A DNA stretch of 46,329 bases from Lacticaseibacillus zeae DSM 20178 = KCTC 3804 (GTDB lineage Bacteria > Bacillota > Bacilli > Lactobacillales > Lactobacillaceae): NCBI RefSeq assembly GCF_000260435.1, contig NZ_BACQ01000018.1:1-46329 (forward strand), given 5' to 3'. The position numbers were made by a program, and so were the translations under genes. Under the pieces are notes generated by a model. That model was given only the letters and a program-made list of their open reading frames with translations. It made no database searches and had not been told where the DNA came from. Below, in pieces: positions 25,358 to 34,855 of this stretch (its first letter is position 1; each line of letters opens with the position of its first letter).

Positions 25358-25852
25358 ATGAAGAAAAGCCTTGTTTTAGTCGCCGCAGTATCGGCGTTGC
25401 TAACTTTATCAGCTTGCGGATCAACAAGTGGAAAATCAGGTTCAAATAATGCGAAATCTAGTCAGGTAGCATCTAAGAAATCTGAATTTCATAAAATTGG
25501 TGAATCCGCCACGGTAGACAAAGTCACTTATACTTTAACTGGTGTGGCAACTACGGACGAGCGTAATGAGTTTGATGACACGAAACCAGCAAATGTCATC
25601 AAAGTCACTTATACGATCAAGAACGGCTCTGACAAAGAAGTTCCCGTTGGCACCGACCTTGAAGTCTATGGCCCTGATGGTAAAAAACTAGAATCATATG
25701 CCAATACAAACACCATGGATTCTGTTGCAGCTGGCAAGTCAATTGATGCAGTGGCAAACTTTGGTACTGCAAAGTTGGGTGAATTTGAATTGCAATTTGC
25801 CCCATTTATGAGTTTCTCAAATGCTGCCAAATTCAAAGCTACCGTTCAATAA
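25358..25852 (+). CDS. DUF4352-type lipoprotein
   Basis: 164 aa from ATG 25358 (GGAGGG upstream). Signal peptide MKKSLVLVAAVSALLTLSAC with lipobox LSAC, Cys20; a short Ser/Lys/Gly spacer follows, then an immunoglobulin-like domain: KVTYTLTGVATTDERNEF, NVIKVTYTIKNGSDKEVPVG and the closing FGTAKLGEFELQFAP. This matches the DUF4352 pattern of small surface lipoproteins. Function unknown. Confidence 0.85.
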   Translation: MKKSLVLVAAVSALLTLSACGSTSGKSGSNNAKSSQVASKKSEFHKIGESATVDKVTYTLTGVATTDERNEFDDTKPANVIKVTYTIKNGSDKEVPVGTDLEVYGPDGKKLESYANTNTMDSVAAGKSIDAVANFGTAKLGEFELQFAPFMSFSNAAKFKATVQ

Positions 25853-26164
25853 ACACAAATCACGTTAAAAGCCTAGCAATGGGCTTTTTATTTTTCGACA
25901 TAATCCGAACACACGCTTGAACTACTGACATTTAAAATCCAAAAAGTTCGATTTTAGTATGTCAGTTCATTCTTACAAACAAAAGCAGAAAAAAGCAGGA
26001 AAATCATCGGCGATTTGAAAAATACCTCAATAAATGAGTGGATAAAAAAGGCTCCAAAACCTGTAGACAACTCCAAATGGTTTACCAAAAGTTAACCATT
26101 GAGAATTACAACAGGTTCTGGAGCTTTATTTCTAAATCATCTTAAAACGCGCAAACCCTCACTA
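25853..26164. other. Convergent gene-free stretch with two terminators
   Basis: AAAAGCC/GGGCTTTTT (25867-25889) ends the lipoprotein gene. The 26044-26131 composite hairpin ends pgi. The AT-rich stretch between has nothing else recognised. Confidence 0.7.
26044..26131 (-). terminator. Composite two-tier terminator after pgi
   Basis: On the minus strand the outer arms GCTCCAGAACCTGT and ACAGGTTTTGGAGC pair over 14 positions with one mismatch, and within them AATGGTT pairs with AACCATT, before a CCTTTTTT tract. Much larger than a normal intrinsic terminator. Confidence 0.75.
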
Positions 26165-27505
26165 TTACAGCCGTGCATTCAATTCCTTCGTCATATCCTC
26201 ATACCCAGGACGACCAAGCAATGTGAACATGTTCTTCTTGTATGCTTCAACGCCTGGCTGGTTGAATGGGTTGATACCATTCAGGTAGCCGGAGATTGAA
26301 ACGGCCGCTTCAAAGAAGTAGATCAGATAGCCTAAGGTGTAGGCATCTTGTTTAGGAATGGAAACGGTCATAACCGGAACGCCGCCATCGGTGTGTGCCA
26401 AAACAACACCTTCATAGGCTTTGCGGTTGACAAATGACATCTTCTTGCCGGCGAGATAGCCGAGGCCGTCGAGGTTCTGGGCGTCGTCTGGAATGGTCAG
26501 ATCGCGGTTAGGTTCTTCAACCCAAACAACGGTTTCCATTAAGTTGCGCAAGCCTTCTTGGATGTACTGGCCTAGACTGTGAAGGTCGGTACTGAAGTTG
26601 GCGCTTGAAGGATAGATCCCCTTTTGGTCTTTACCTTCAGATTCACCCATCAATTGTTTCCACCATTCGCCCAGATACTGAAGCGTTGGTTCGTAATTTT
26701 CCAGCAATTCGGTGGTGTAGCCTTTGCGATACAGGATGTTCCGCAAAGCAGCATATTGATAGGCTTCATTTTCCTTCAAGTCAGCAGATGCATAAGCTTT
26801 GCGACCATCGCCGAGTCCACGCATCATTTCATCGATGTCGCCGCCAGCTACGGCAATTGGTAACAGACCCACCGCAGACATAACGGAGAAGCGGCCACCA
26901 ACATCATCCGGCACAACGAATTCTTCGTAGCCTTCAGCGTCAGCTTCTTGTTTCAAGGCACCCTTGGCCCGATCGGTTGTGGCATAGATGCGTTCCTTGG
27001 CGCCTTCCTTGCCATACTTTTCAATTAACTTGGCCTTCAAAATGCGGAAAGCAATTGAAGGTTCGGTTGTCGTACCGGACTTGCTGATGACATTGATCGA
27101 GAAGTCGCGATCACCAATGATGTCGAGCAAGTCAGCCAGATAAGTACCGGAAATTGAGTTGCCGGCAAAATAAACTTCTGGGAACTTCAGATCAGGATCA
27201 AGGTTACGGAAGGTCTGGGAAAGAAAATCAACGGCCATCCGTGCGCCTAAATAAGAACCGCCAATCCCGATCGCAACGAAGACCTGTGAGTTGCCCTGAA
27301 TCTTCTTGGCTGCTGCCTTGATCCGGGCAAACTCATCTTTATCATAATTAACCGGCAAATCAAGAAAACCGCGAAAATCCTTACCGGCACCGGTTCCTTC
27401 ACGCAATTCCTTGTCAGCTGCAGTTACCAACGGCTGCATCTGTTCAAGCTCATTGGCATGAACGAACTTGTCCAGCTTAGATGAATCAAATTTGATGTAC
27501 GACAT
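26165..27505 (-). CDS. pgi: Glucose-6-phosphate isomerase
   Basis: Interconverts glucose-6-P and fructose-6-P. 446 aa from ATG 27505 with AGAGGAGG upstream. Landmarks are [36 protein letters not shown] (phosphate-binding Ser-Gly-Thr), the [14 protein letters not shown] signature and [16 protein letters not shown] near the C-terminus with the catalytic Lys. The upstream gene encodes a GlcU-type glucose uptake protein, so import and the first steps of glucose use are adjacent. It has its own -10 at 27564-27569. Confidence 0.97.
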   Translation of the reverse strand: MSYIKFDSSKLDKFVHANELEQMQPLVTAADKELREGTGAGKDFRGFLDLPVNYDKDEFARIKAAAKKIQGNSQVFVAIGIGGSYLGARMAVDFLSQTFRNLDPDLKFPEVYFAGNSISGTYLADLLDIIGDRDFSINVISKSGTTTEPSIAFRILKAKLIEKYGKEGAKERIYATTDRAKGALKQEADAEGYEEFVVPDDVGGRFSVMSAVGLLPIAVAGGDIDEMMRGLGDGRKAYASADLKENEAYQYAALRNILYRKGYTTELLENYEPTLQYLGEWWKQLMGESEGKDQKGIYPSSANFSTDLHSLGQYIQEGLRNLMETVVWVEEPNRDLTIPDDAQNLDGLGYLAGKKMSFVNRKAYEGVVLAHTDGGVPVMTVSIPKQDAYTLGYLIYFFEAAVSISGYLNGINPFNQPGVEAYKKNMFTLLGRPGYEDMTKELNARL

Positions 27506-27563
27506 CGTGTGCGTTCCTCCTCTAAATACGTCAATCGCTGACAAAACTTTTGCTTTGACCGCC

Positions 27564-27569
27564 ATTATA
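27564..27569 (-). promoter_or_regulatory. -10 of pgi promoter
   Basis: Perfect TATAAT on the minus strand, about 59 nt before the pgi ATG. The best -35 is TTGGAA at a long 19-nt spacing. Confidence 0.55.
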
Positions 27570-27665
27570 AAAAGATTGCGGCACCGCTTCCAAACAAAAT
27601 TTTAACCAGCAAAAGGCGCTGTTCAAATTCACACTCTAACAAGTTAACTTTAAAATTGAATTTGT

Positions 27666-27711
27666 AAAAAAGCAAGCAATCTGGCAACTTCTCATCAGAT
27701 TACTTTGCTTT
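27666..27711 (-). terminator. Terminator of glcU-like gene
   Basis: Minus-strand AATCTG/CAGATT and flanking AAGCAA/TTGCTT arms followed by TTTTTTAC. The 5' arm overlaps the end of the coding region. Confidence 0.7.
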
Positions 27712-28557
27712 CATGATGCCCAGTACAACGCCGCCGAGAATGACGAGTGCCGAGCCCCAGCTGACCCAAATCATTTCCTTGTGCGTCTTGCGTTCGCCGA
27801 GTAAGTAAATGGAACCAAATGTCGAAATCACGATCCCCATTTGTGAAAGCGAGTAAGAAACCGCCAACCCGACTTTCGCCATGGACAATAGCATGAAAAC
27901 ATTCCCGGTGCCCCAAAGCAGCCCAGTTAAAATATTCTTCACAGTTGCCTTGGCAAAAGGCTGATGGCCAATACTCATTAATAAAGCACCAATAATCATC
28001 CCCACAGATTGCGGCATGACGACTGCCAGTGCCCCTAATTGCCCTGCATTGACGATGATGGTGTACCCGGCATATCCGGCTGTGGAAATCAGCAAGGTCC
28101 GGATGCCTTTGGACACGCCGGACGCAGACGTGACATCATCGTTTTGTTCGCGCCGTGACGTTAACGTGGCACCAATAATCAGTAACGCCAACGCTAAAAT
28201 ACCAAGCGTCACATCCCTGCCGTTATGCCATTCGTGAAACAACAGCGCGCCAGCCAGTGTGGTCGCAATGAGTTGCATGCCGGTGGAGATGGGCATGGTC
28301 ATCGAGACACCCATATACTTCATTGATTGAAACTGCTGACCTTGGCCCAACGCCCAAAAAAGCCCGGAAATAATACCAAGCAGCCAGGTTTTGCTATCTA
28401 GCGCCGGGTGCATGACGAGCAAGGTTCCAACGCCGAAAACCAGCGCGCCAAACGTCATTCCCAAAGTTTGCTGATACGCATTGCCTCCAAGTTTTCCACT
28501 GACCAAACCAATGGAGCCCCAGGCAAACATCGGGATCAGCGCAAGTAAAATTACCAT
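27700..28557 (-). CDS. GRP-family sugar uptake protein (GlcU/RbsU-like)
   Basis: 285 aa with ten hydrophobic helices, two five-helix repeats as in the glucose/ribose porter family of the drug/metabolite superfamily. Typical segments: LIPMFAWGSIGLVSGKLGG at the N-terminus, GLFWALGQGQQFQSMKYMGVSMTMPISTG in the middle, and LLWGTGNVFMLLSMAKVGLAVSYSLSQ with its repeat in the second half. A proton-linked glucose (or ribose) importer that does not phosphorylate its substrate. It lies upstream of pgi, which favours glucose. GAGG precedes the ATG. An operator-like dyad covers its promoter. Confidence 0.88.
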   Translation of the reverse strand: MVILLALIPMFAWGSIGLVSGKLGGNAYQQTLGMTFGALVFGVGTLLVMHPALDSKTWLLGIISGLFWALGQGQQFQSMKYMGVSMTMPISTGMQLIATTLAGALLFHEWHNGRDVTLGILALALLIIGATLTSRREQNDDVTSASGVSKGIRTLLISTAGYAGYTIIVNAGQLGALAVVMPQSVGMIIGALLMSIGHQPFAKATVKNILTGLLWGTGNVFMLLSMAKVGLAVSYSLSQMGIVISTFGSIYLLGERKTHKEMIWVSWGSALVILGGVVLGIMKAK

Positions 28558-28597
28558 AACGCGCCTCTTTCTATATATCGTATCGTTAAGCTAAAAA

Positions 28598-28642
28598 TAG
28601 AATACAGGCTAGTATTCTATCGGTTTTCCAGTAGCAAAACAA
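28598..28642 (-). promoter_or_regulatory. glcU-like promoter with dyad
   Basis: Minus-strand TTGTTT (28637-28642), 17-nt spacer, TAGAAT (28614-28619). A perfect 8-bp dyad TAGAATAC-N6-GTATTCTA (28598-28619) covers the -10 and start-point region. Confidence 0.55.
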
Positions 28643-28719
28643 CCAAAAAATCAGTTAGAAAACTAAGAGAACTTTTGGTTTAATCGATACTCGGTACGCA
28701 AAAATCTTTTCGACACCGG

Positions 28720-29325
28720 TTAGCGATGTAGATGCCACATGCGGTAAAAACCGTAACCCAGGATGGCGCCAATCAAATTAAAAATCACGTCGTCAATATC
28801 GGCCACCCCGCTGATCAGCAAGAATTGCAGCGTTTCAATGCTCAGGGATGTCACCAATCCGATTCCGATGGCAGAACCCAGTCGTCGCCGATGTGTACTG
28901 ATCCAAGGCACGCCAAACCCTAATGGCATAAACCAGGCAATGTTCCCCAGTGATTGGTACCATAGATCAAAATGACTCGCCGCTTGCCGCAACTTCAATG
29001 TTTCAACAAGTGGCTGTAAGTTAATCACTGAAAGCGGTCGATCCCAATGAAACGTCAACTGCCATGGGTAATAAACATCACGGAAAACTGTCAACGCAAA
29101 CAGTAAGATTAGATAGCCCACAAACAGGCCCAGTTTAAGCTCATGGCCAAATGATGTGCGCCGGTGAGTCGTTAGCAGCCAGAAGCACCGTAATGCCGCA
29201 AATATTAATAGGTAAAGGATCGTTTTGTCCAAACTATAAACCACCAGCCGCACCAAAGGAAAATGGTTGACGCGGCTTAATGATGTGCTGTTAATCCAAT
29301 TGTAAAATGGCCCCAGAAAAAGCAT
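28720..29325 (-). CDS. VanZ-like family membrane protein
   Basis: 201 aa from ATG 29325 (GGAGGT at 6-nt spacing). Five hydrophobic helices. The VanZ-type core is present: LFALTVFRDVYYPW, NIAWFMPLGFGVPWI and SLSIETLQFLLISGVADIDDVIFNLIGAILGY, which carry the conserved acidic and Asn residues. VanZ gives low-level teicoplanin resistance in one setting, but most homologues have no proven role. A single-gene unit. Confidence 0.88.
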   Translation of the reverse strand: MLFLGPFYNWINSTSLSRVNHFPLVRLVVYSLDKTILYLLIFAALRCFWLLTTHRRTSFGHELKLGLFVGYLILLFALTVFRDVYYPWQLTFHWDRPLSVINLQPLVETLKLRQAASHFDLWYQSLGNIAWFMPLGFGVPWISTHRRRLGSAIGIGLVTSLSIETLQFLLISGVADIDDVIFNLIGAILGYGFYRMWHLHR

Positions 29326-29426
29326 CACGTTACCTCCAGTAGTCATTGTAGCAAACCACTTACCGGATACCCACAGTACATCTGGATTTCACTAACTTTT
29401 AAAGACTCCATAAGAATCGGCCAGTC

Positions 29427-29457
29427 TTGACTGAATTTGACTCAGTTGCGGTATGCT
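29427..29457 (+). promoter_or_regulatory. Possible promoter before repeat copy C
   Basis: TTGACT (29427-29432), 19-nt spacer, TATGCT (29452-29457). This would put copy C in the LTA synthase leader. Confidence 0.35.
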
Positions 29458-29490
29458 GTTTCGGTGCGAAAATGTCGCCTGACAACATCA

Positions 29491-29608
29491 CAACTCGTTC
29501 ACTGGCACAGAAGCCTGTGTGTATGGACCTTGGTCGCAATGGCCAAAGACCGGCCATCTCACCCAAGGCCGCTTATGCTCCGGTTTCTAACCGGGCTGGT
29601 TCACGCTC
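29491..29608 (+). repeat. Dispersed structured element, copy C
   Basis: 118 nt from CAACTCGTTCACTGG to GGTTCACGCTC. Outer arms AGAAGCC and GGTTTCT pair with one G-U; the inner hairpin is ATGGC...GCCAT within CCTTGG...CCAAGG. It lies 64 nt before the LTA synthase start, same orientation. With the candidate promoter it accounts for most of the 29326-29672 gene-free stretch. Confidence 0.85.
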
Positions 29609-29672
29609 TCTTTGTGCAAACGCCTATTTGCGGGTACAATGACAAAGAACAAAGTGGAAAGGAGTTACCGCT

Positions 29673-31931
29673 TTGAAACGGTTACGACTCAATCGCCTTT
29701 TATTGTGGCTTCGCAACACCCGGATCGGCTTTTTGGCGCTCCTGCTTGTTTTATTGTGGGCTAAAACCCTTTTCGGCTATTTTTTTGATTTCTCGCTTGG
29801 CCTAAATGACCCGCTGCAATATACCTTGCTCATCCTCAACCCCTTAGGCACTGGCATCATTTTGCTCTCGTTGGGACTTTATCCAAAACATGCCCGCCGC
29901 GGTTACCTGCTCGGCATCATTGTCTACATATTGAGTACCTTATTATTGCTCGCTAACGTCCTTTACTATCGTGAGTTCACTGATTTTCTGACGGTAACCA
30001 CCATCCTCGGCGTTTCAAAAGTCAGCCAGGGACTTGGTGCCAGTTCGCTAAGCATGGTGAAGCCACATGACATCATTTATGTGCTGGATATTGTCCTAGT
30101 TGCGCTAACTTATCTGGGTTATGGCATTTGGAACATCTGGCGCTATATCCACAATCAACCACTGAAATGGCCGCATTTTGGCTTATCGCTTGATGCCAGC
30201 CGCATGCCTTTCCACTTACCGCAAGCAGTAACGGTGTTTGGTGTGGCCTTTTTTGCCTTGCTCACTGCTACCAGTGAAATGAATCGTCCGCAGCTGTTGA
30301 CCCGGACCTTTGACCGCAATTACATTGTCAAATACTTAGGTTTGGCTCCGTTTACCATCTATGATGCCGCCAAAACTGCCCAGAACAATCAGGTTCGCGC
30401 CCAGGCAGACAGTGCCAATCTCGATCCGGTTTTGCAATACACCCGCTCTCATTACGCCGAACCCAATGCCAGTTATTACGGAGCAGCCAAGGGCAAGAAT
30501 GTCATTATCATTCACCTTGAAAGTTTCCAGCAGTTTCTGATCGGCCAGAAAATTGACGGCCAGGAAGTCACGCCGTTTCTCAATTCGCTCATAAAAGAAA
30601 AGGACACACTCAGTTTCAACAACTTTTTCCACCAGGTCGGCCTCGGTAAAACCAGTGACGCAGAAAACATGTTGGAAACCAGCACGTTCGGGATTGCTAA
30701 CGGCTCACTGTTCAGCAGTCTCGGCACAGAAAATACCTTCGAAGGCGCCCCGGCTATTCTTAAACAGCGCGCCGGCTACACAAGCGCGGTCTTTCATGGT
30801 GGTTCTGCCTCCTTCTGGAACCGGGACAATGTTTATAAAAGTCTTGGCTATGACAATTACTTTTCCGGCAACTTTTATAATCATGACGAAAAAGCGGCTA
30901 CGGAATACGGCATCAAAGATAAGCTGATGCTGGCTGAAACACCTAAATATTTAGAACACTTGCAACAGCCGTTTTACACGAAAATCATCACGACCAGTAA
31001 TCATAATCCTTTTTATATTACCCAGGCAGATTCTGACTTTCCCGATGCCGGAACCGACGATGCGACCATCAACGGGTATTTTAAAACGGCTCATTATCTG
31101 GATGAGGCGTTACGCGAATTCTTCGATTATCTGAAAACCAGCGGCTTGGAAAAGAATTCATTGGTGATGCTTTATGGGGACCATTTTGGGATCAGTAACG
31201 ACCGTAATACGACCCTGGCACCGTTATTAGGTAAAGATCCCAGCAAGTGGACAGCATTCGATAATGCGCAGTTACAGCGGGTTCCGCTGATCTTCCACAT
31301 GCCAGGCCTCAAAGGCGGTATCAACAATACGTATGGCGGTGAAATCGATGTTTTGCCAACATTACTGCACTTGCTGGGCATCAGCAGTAAACGCTATGTT
31401 CAGTTTGGCACGGATCTGCTTTCGAGCCAGCATGATGATGTTGTTGCGTTTAGGAACCACAATTTTGTGACGCCGAAATACACCGTTTTAGGCAGCAAGG
31501 TTTATGACAACACAACCGGCAAACTCGTGACCATGACCCCTACTTTGCAGGCGGCCATCACCAAAGACCAGAAATCGGTTGATACGCGGTTAAGCCTCTC
31601 TGACGATGTGGCCAATCGTAATTTGTTACGTTTCTATGTGCCATTGGGGTTCAAACCGGTTAATCCGGGCCAGTATGACTACAACCAGAGTCTAAGCAAG
31701 GTCTTGTCGCTCGAACACAGTCTCGGCAGCAAGAGCACCAGTCTCTACAGTAAAAATAATGACCAATCAACCACCAACCTCTATCAAACCGATGCTCCTG
31801 AATTAGCCGATGACACCCAGCCAATCACCGATTTCCCTGAAAAAGTCCAGGCACAAACCGATTCGTCTGCAAGCGAATCCGAATCTAGCAGCTCCGAAAC
31901 GGTTGATATTAGGACCAAACAAATCAAATAA
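29673..31931 (+). CDS. LTA synthase family protein
   Basis: 752 aa from TTG 29673 with AAAGGAG 8 nt upstream. Five N-terminal membrane helices (about residues 15-215) and an extracellular sulfatase-fold domain (about 270-610). The nucleophile is probably Thr327 in GLGKTSDAENMLE; other metal and substrate motifs are VIIIHLESFQQFL, FHGGSASFWNRD and LVMLYGDHFGI. It polymerises glycerol phosphate from phosphatidylglycerol onto a glycolipid, or acts as a primase. The C-terminus extends about 100 residues past the domain, ending in a Ser/Glu-rich tail. Whether it is the main LtaS or a paralogue cannot be told. Confidence 0.93.
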   Translation: MKRLRLNRLLLWLRNTRIGFLALLLVLLWAKTLFGYFFDFSLGLNDPLQYTLLILNPLGTGIILLSLGLYPKHARRGYLLGIIVYILSTLLLLANVLYYREFTDFLTVTTILGVSKVSQGLGASSLSMVKPHDIIYVLDIVLVALTYLGYGIWNIWRYIHNQPLKWPHFGLSLDASRMPFHLPQAVTVFGVAFFALLTATSEMNRPQLLTRTFDRNYIVKYLGLAPFTIYDAAKTAQNNQVRAQADSANLDPVLQYTRSHYAEPNASYYGAAKGKNVIIIHLESFQQFLIGQKIDGQEVTPFLNSLIKEKDTLSFNNFFHQVGLGKTSDAENMLETSTFGIANGSLFSSLGTENTFEGAPAILKQRAGYTSAVFHGGSASFWNRDNVYKSLGYDNYFSGNFYNHDEKAATEYGIKDKLMLAETPKYLEHLQQPFYTKIITTSNHNPFYITQADSDFPDAGTDDATINGYFKTAHYLDEALREFFDYLKTSGLEKNSLVMLYGDHFGISNDRNTTLAPLLGKDPSKWTAFDNAQLQRVPLIFHMPGLKGGINNTYGGEIDVLPTLLHLLGISSKRYVQFGTDLLSSQHDDVVAFRNHNFVTPKYTVLGSKVYDNTTGKLVTMTPTLQAAITKDQKSVDTRLSLSDDVANRNLLRFYVPLGFKPVNPGQYDYNQSLSKVLSLEHSLGSKSTSLYSKNNDQSTTNLYQTDAPELADDTQPITDFPEKVQAQTDSSASESESSSSETVDIRTKQIK

Positions 31932-32006
31932 CATAGTGAATGTACGCTTTAAGTTCACACTTTGTTCAAATTCTTTGCTTATACTGCTTGTGAGGTGAAC
32001 GGGTAG

Positions 32007-32753
32007 ATGCATTTCTTTGAGCGAACGTTCTCGGGTTTCCGTTATCATCGCCGCTACTACATTGTGATGATGCTGCTGTCGGTTGCGTTCTGCTTGATCA
32101 GCATCATGCTGATGACGAGTGAAATGATCGATCAATCCGCACAAGGGGCATTTCTGCAGCGTCTTAATTCTTTTGGCGATCAAAATAAAGAAGCCATTCT
32201 GCTGAGTACGCAGGTTGGTCAGGCACATATCAAAATGGTTCAGTCTGCGCAATCATTGTTGAATCGGGTCATGATCCTCAATGGTATCTGCTGGCTGATC
32301 GGCATGGCTTGGCTATGGCATCATCGCCGCTCTGAAACCGACGCGCTTTATTTAGTAGGCAAAAGCAGTATGTCCATTGGCTTGCAGTATGCTTTTGAAG
32401 CTTTCTTTAGTTTCTGGATCAGTTTTATGATCAGTGTCTTTTTGATCATTCTGTTTAACGACCAATTGATCCAGTTTCTAACCAATGCGAACCGCTCCGT
32501 TTTTGGCCATCTGCTGCAGGAAGGCTATCAAAGTGTGGATATGAACCGGGCTTTTCGGCAATTATTTGCCCGTCACCTAACCGGATTTACTCGTGAAACT
32601 TTATTTTATTACGGCGGTAGAACTGACGACATCACCCAACCAACGGGCTTCCTAACAACTTTAGGTAGCGGAATGGCCGTGATTTTCATCACCAATCTTG
32701 GATTAGTGACCCCGCTTTCAATGATTCGTAAGCGACGGGTCATGCCGCGTTAG
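32007..32753 (+). CDS. FtsX-like permease subunit of a degenerate ABC system
   Basis: 248 aa with four hydrophobic helices (about 20-40, 88-105, 127-152, 217-236). An external loop of about 45 residues follows helix 1 and another of about 60 precedes helix 4. The order is that of FtsX/MacB-type permeases. The sequence HHRRSETDALYLVGKSSMSIGLQYAFEAF resembles the coupling-helix region in which FtsX proteins contact the ATPase. It is followed after 9 nt by an ATPase-like protein lacking catalytic residues. The candidate -10 is TATACT at 31980-31985. Role unknown; its position after an LTA synthase gene hints at the envelope. Confidence 0.65.
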   Translation: MHFFERTFSGFRYHRRYYIVMMLLSVAFCLISIMLMTSEMIDQSAQGAFLQRLNSFGDQNKEAILLSTQVGQAHIKMVQSAQSLLNRVMILNGICWLIGMAWLWHHRRSETDALYLVGKSSMSIGLQYAFEAFFSFWISFMISVFLIILFNDQLIQFLTNANRSVFGHLLQEGYQSVDMNRAFRQLFARHLTGFTRETLFYYGGRTDDITQPTGFLTTLGSGMAVIFITNLGLVTPLSMIRKRRVMPR

Positions 32754-32762
32754 GAGATATCT

Positions 32763-33332
32763 ATGTTATTTCGGTCAAAACAACTTGATGTGTATCGTGA
32801 AAACCTCGCGAAGCTTTTTGCCCCTAAAACGATTCAATACTTGTACGTGCCAGACGAGGCATCGCTGAATGACTTGCGCGACCAATATATCAAGAACTTT
32901 GCGAGCGGTGGCCTGCTGAAGCAACTTGCATTCATTAGCAGCCGTGATACAGGTATTCTGGATTATCTCAGCGTCCGCAATAATCTGTATATTAATGGGC
33001 ACAGCAAAAACACGGATTTTTTGCCGGAATGGTTGAATAGTAACTCGCCAATTCTCGATCAGCCAGCTGCTACATTGGACACCATGCAACGGCTATACCT
33101 GCAATTTTATCGTGGCTTAGTGGGTAAAAAACGTTATTTGCTGCTAAGCGGCCGTGCTGAAGTGTTTGATCCACAAGTCACCCGTTCCTTTTTAACCGAA
33201 GCCAGTCGCGCCTTGCAGCAAACCGACAGCTGCCTACTTGTCTTGACCACGGATCAATCGCTTTTAAGCGCCAATCCGCAAAATGCGTGGGAACAGCCAC
33301 CGGTATTGTCTTTGAATGCCATTACCAAATAG
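32763..33332 (+). CDS. Pseudo-ABC ATPase (catalytic motifs lost)
   Basis: 189 aa. Its layout follows an ABC ATPase: QLAFISSRDTGILDYLSVRNNLYI matches the Q-loop and following eNL segment; LDTMQRLYLQFYRGLVGKKRYLLLSGRAEVFDPQ stands where LSGGQ-QR and Walker B (LLLDEPT-LDP) should be; and LLVLTTDQSLL stands at the H-loop. But there is no Walker A P-loop, Asp-Glu of Walker B is Ser-Gly, and the switch His is Thr. ATP hydrolysis is therefore unlikely. The frame is intact and coupled to the permease gene, arguing against simple decay. It could be a structural partner of the permease. Confidence 0.6.
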   Translation: MLFRSKQLDVYRENLAKLFAPKTIQYLYVPDEASLNDLRDQYIKNFASGGLLKQLAFISSRDTGILDYLSVRNNLYINGHSKNTDFLPEWLNSNSPILDQPAATLDTMQRLYLQFYRGLVGKKRYLLLSGRAEVFDPQVTRSFLTEASRALQQTDSCLLVLTTDQSLLSANPQNAWEQPPVLSLNAITK

Positions 33333-33364
33333 CCTGACTCATCTGAACTCTGTACTTTAAGTCA

Positions 33365-33404
33365 AAAACCGGCGCTAGACAAATTGCTGTCTAGCGCCGG
33401 TTTT
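33365..33404. terminator. Perfect bidirectional terminator
   Basis: 17-bp perfect stem (33365-33381 with 33388-33404), 6-nt loop, between convergent pseudo-ABC and purB genes. Confidence 0.92.
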
Positions 33405-33446
33405 GTTTTAAGTTTTCACTTGTTAAAACATGTAGCGGGCAGGAGG

Positions 33447-34742
33447 TTATGCCAATCCAACGCGCTTGAATATTTCGTCAACATGCTTGAGATGATAATG
33501 ATAGTCAAAGGCGTCATCCAAATCGGCCTTGGACAGGCGGCCCATGATTTCAGGATCTGCCTCAAGCAACGGCCGGAAATCACGATGCTCATCCCAGGCG
33601 ACTGCCGTTTTTGGCTGAACCAGATCGTAGGCTTGCTCACGACTTAGGCCACTTTCGATGAGCTTGAGCATGACCCGCTGACTATAAATCAAGCCGTGTG
33701 TCAAATTCATGTTTGCCTTCATTCGTTCCGGGAAGACGTCCAGATGATCAAGGATGCTGGTAAAGCGGTGCAGGATATAATCCAACAGGCCGGTTGCATC
33801 CGGCAGCATGATCCGTTCGGCACTGGAATGTGAAATATCACGCTCATGCCACAGTAAAACGTCTTCTAATGCTGGCGTTTCGTAACCGCGGATGACGCGG
33901 GCTAACCCTGAGACATTCTCTGAACCGATCGGATTACGCTTATGCGGCATCGCACTGGAACCTTTCTGGCCTTTGTTGAAGTGTTCTTCGACCTCATGGA
34001 CCTCCGTGCGCTGCATATGGCGAATTTGCAAGGCAAAACGTTCAACTGATGTCGCAATCAATCCTAACGTCTGAATGTAATGCGCGTGCAGATCACGTGG
34101 CAGCACCTGCGTCGAGATTTCCTGCGCGCGAATGCCCAGTTGCTTGGTCACATAAGCTTCAACCGCTGGCGGCGTATTGGCAAACGTGCCCACCGCGCCG
34201 CTAATTTTACCTGCCTCAACATCACTTGCGGCGTCTTCAAACCGCCGAATATCCCGATTAATTTCGGAATACCAAGTCGCGACCACGAGACCAAATGTCG
34301 TTGGCTCAGCGTGGACACCATGCGTCCGCCCCATCATCACCGTATCTTTATGGTCCTTCGCCAATTTGGCCAGACTGGCTTTTAAAGCGTCCAGATCCGA
34401 CCGCAGAATTTGATTAGCCTGTTTCAATAAGTAACCTTGTGCCGTGTCGACCACATCGGTACTGGTTAAGCCAAAATGAACCCATTTTTTCTCCGGTCCA
34501 AGGCTTTCGGAAACATCGCGGGTAAAGGCGACCACATCATGGTGGGTCACGGTTTCGATTTCATGAATCCGATCAACATCGAATTTGGCATTGGCACGCA
34601 AGGCTTTGACATCGCTAGCTGGGATTTCCCCTAACTTAGACCAAGCTTCGGCTGCCAAAATTTCGACCTCCAGCCAAGCAGCATACCGGTTCTTTTCTGA
34701 CCAAATTGCCGCCATCTCAGGACGACTATAACGCGGAATCAC
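33447..34742 (-). CDS. purB: Adenylosuccinate lyase
   Basis: Acts twice in purine synthesis, cleaving SAICAR and adenylosuccinate. 431 aa, full length. The fumarase-superfamily signature is [19 protein letters not shown] with the catalytic Ser in the flexible loop; [15 protein letters not shown] and the HHDVVAF segment hold the catalytic His residues. It is the last gene of xpt-pbuX-purK-like-purB on the minus strand and starts at ATG 34742 with GAGGA upstream. A 113-nt gap separates it from the purK-like gene and holds a small CCAATTA/TAATTGG dyad. Confidence 0.97.
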   Translation of the reverse strand: MIPRYSRPEMAAIWSEKNRYAAWLEVEILAAEAWSKLGEIPASDVKALRANAKFDVDRIHEIETVTHHDVVAFTRDVSESLGPEKKWVHFGLTSTDVVDTAQGYLLKQANQILRSDLDALKASLAKLAKDHKDTVMMGRTHGVHAEPTTFGLVVATWYSEINRDIRRFEDAASDVEAGKISGAVGTFANTPPAVEAYVTKQLGIRAQEISTQVLPRDLHAHYIQTLGLIATSVERFALQIRHMQRTEVHEVEEHFNKGQKGSSAMPHKRNPIGSENVSGLARVIRGYETPALEDVLLWHERDISHSSAERIMLPDATGLLDYILHRFTSILDHLDVFPERMKANMNLTHGLIYSQRVMLKLIESGLSREQAYDLVQPKTAVAWDEHRDFRPLLEADPEIMGRLSKADLDDAFDYHYHLKHVDEIFKRVGLA

Positions 34743-34855
34743 AGGTTTTTTCCTCCTCTAAGGTGAGCACGACTTTTAGAATCCATGAGGCTCAGATCCA
34801 GCCAATTAATAACCACTAATTGGTCAATCCGAAACCTTGTAGCTTGATAAAAACG

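Noticed and set aside
29427-29642. 71-codon open frame before the LTA synthase gene
   Set aside because: It runs through repeat copy C and shares its peptide with the repeat at 41651 (TRSLAQKP), so it is repeat sequence, not a gene.
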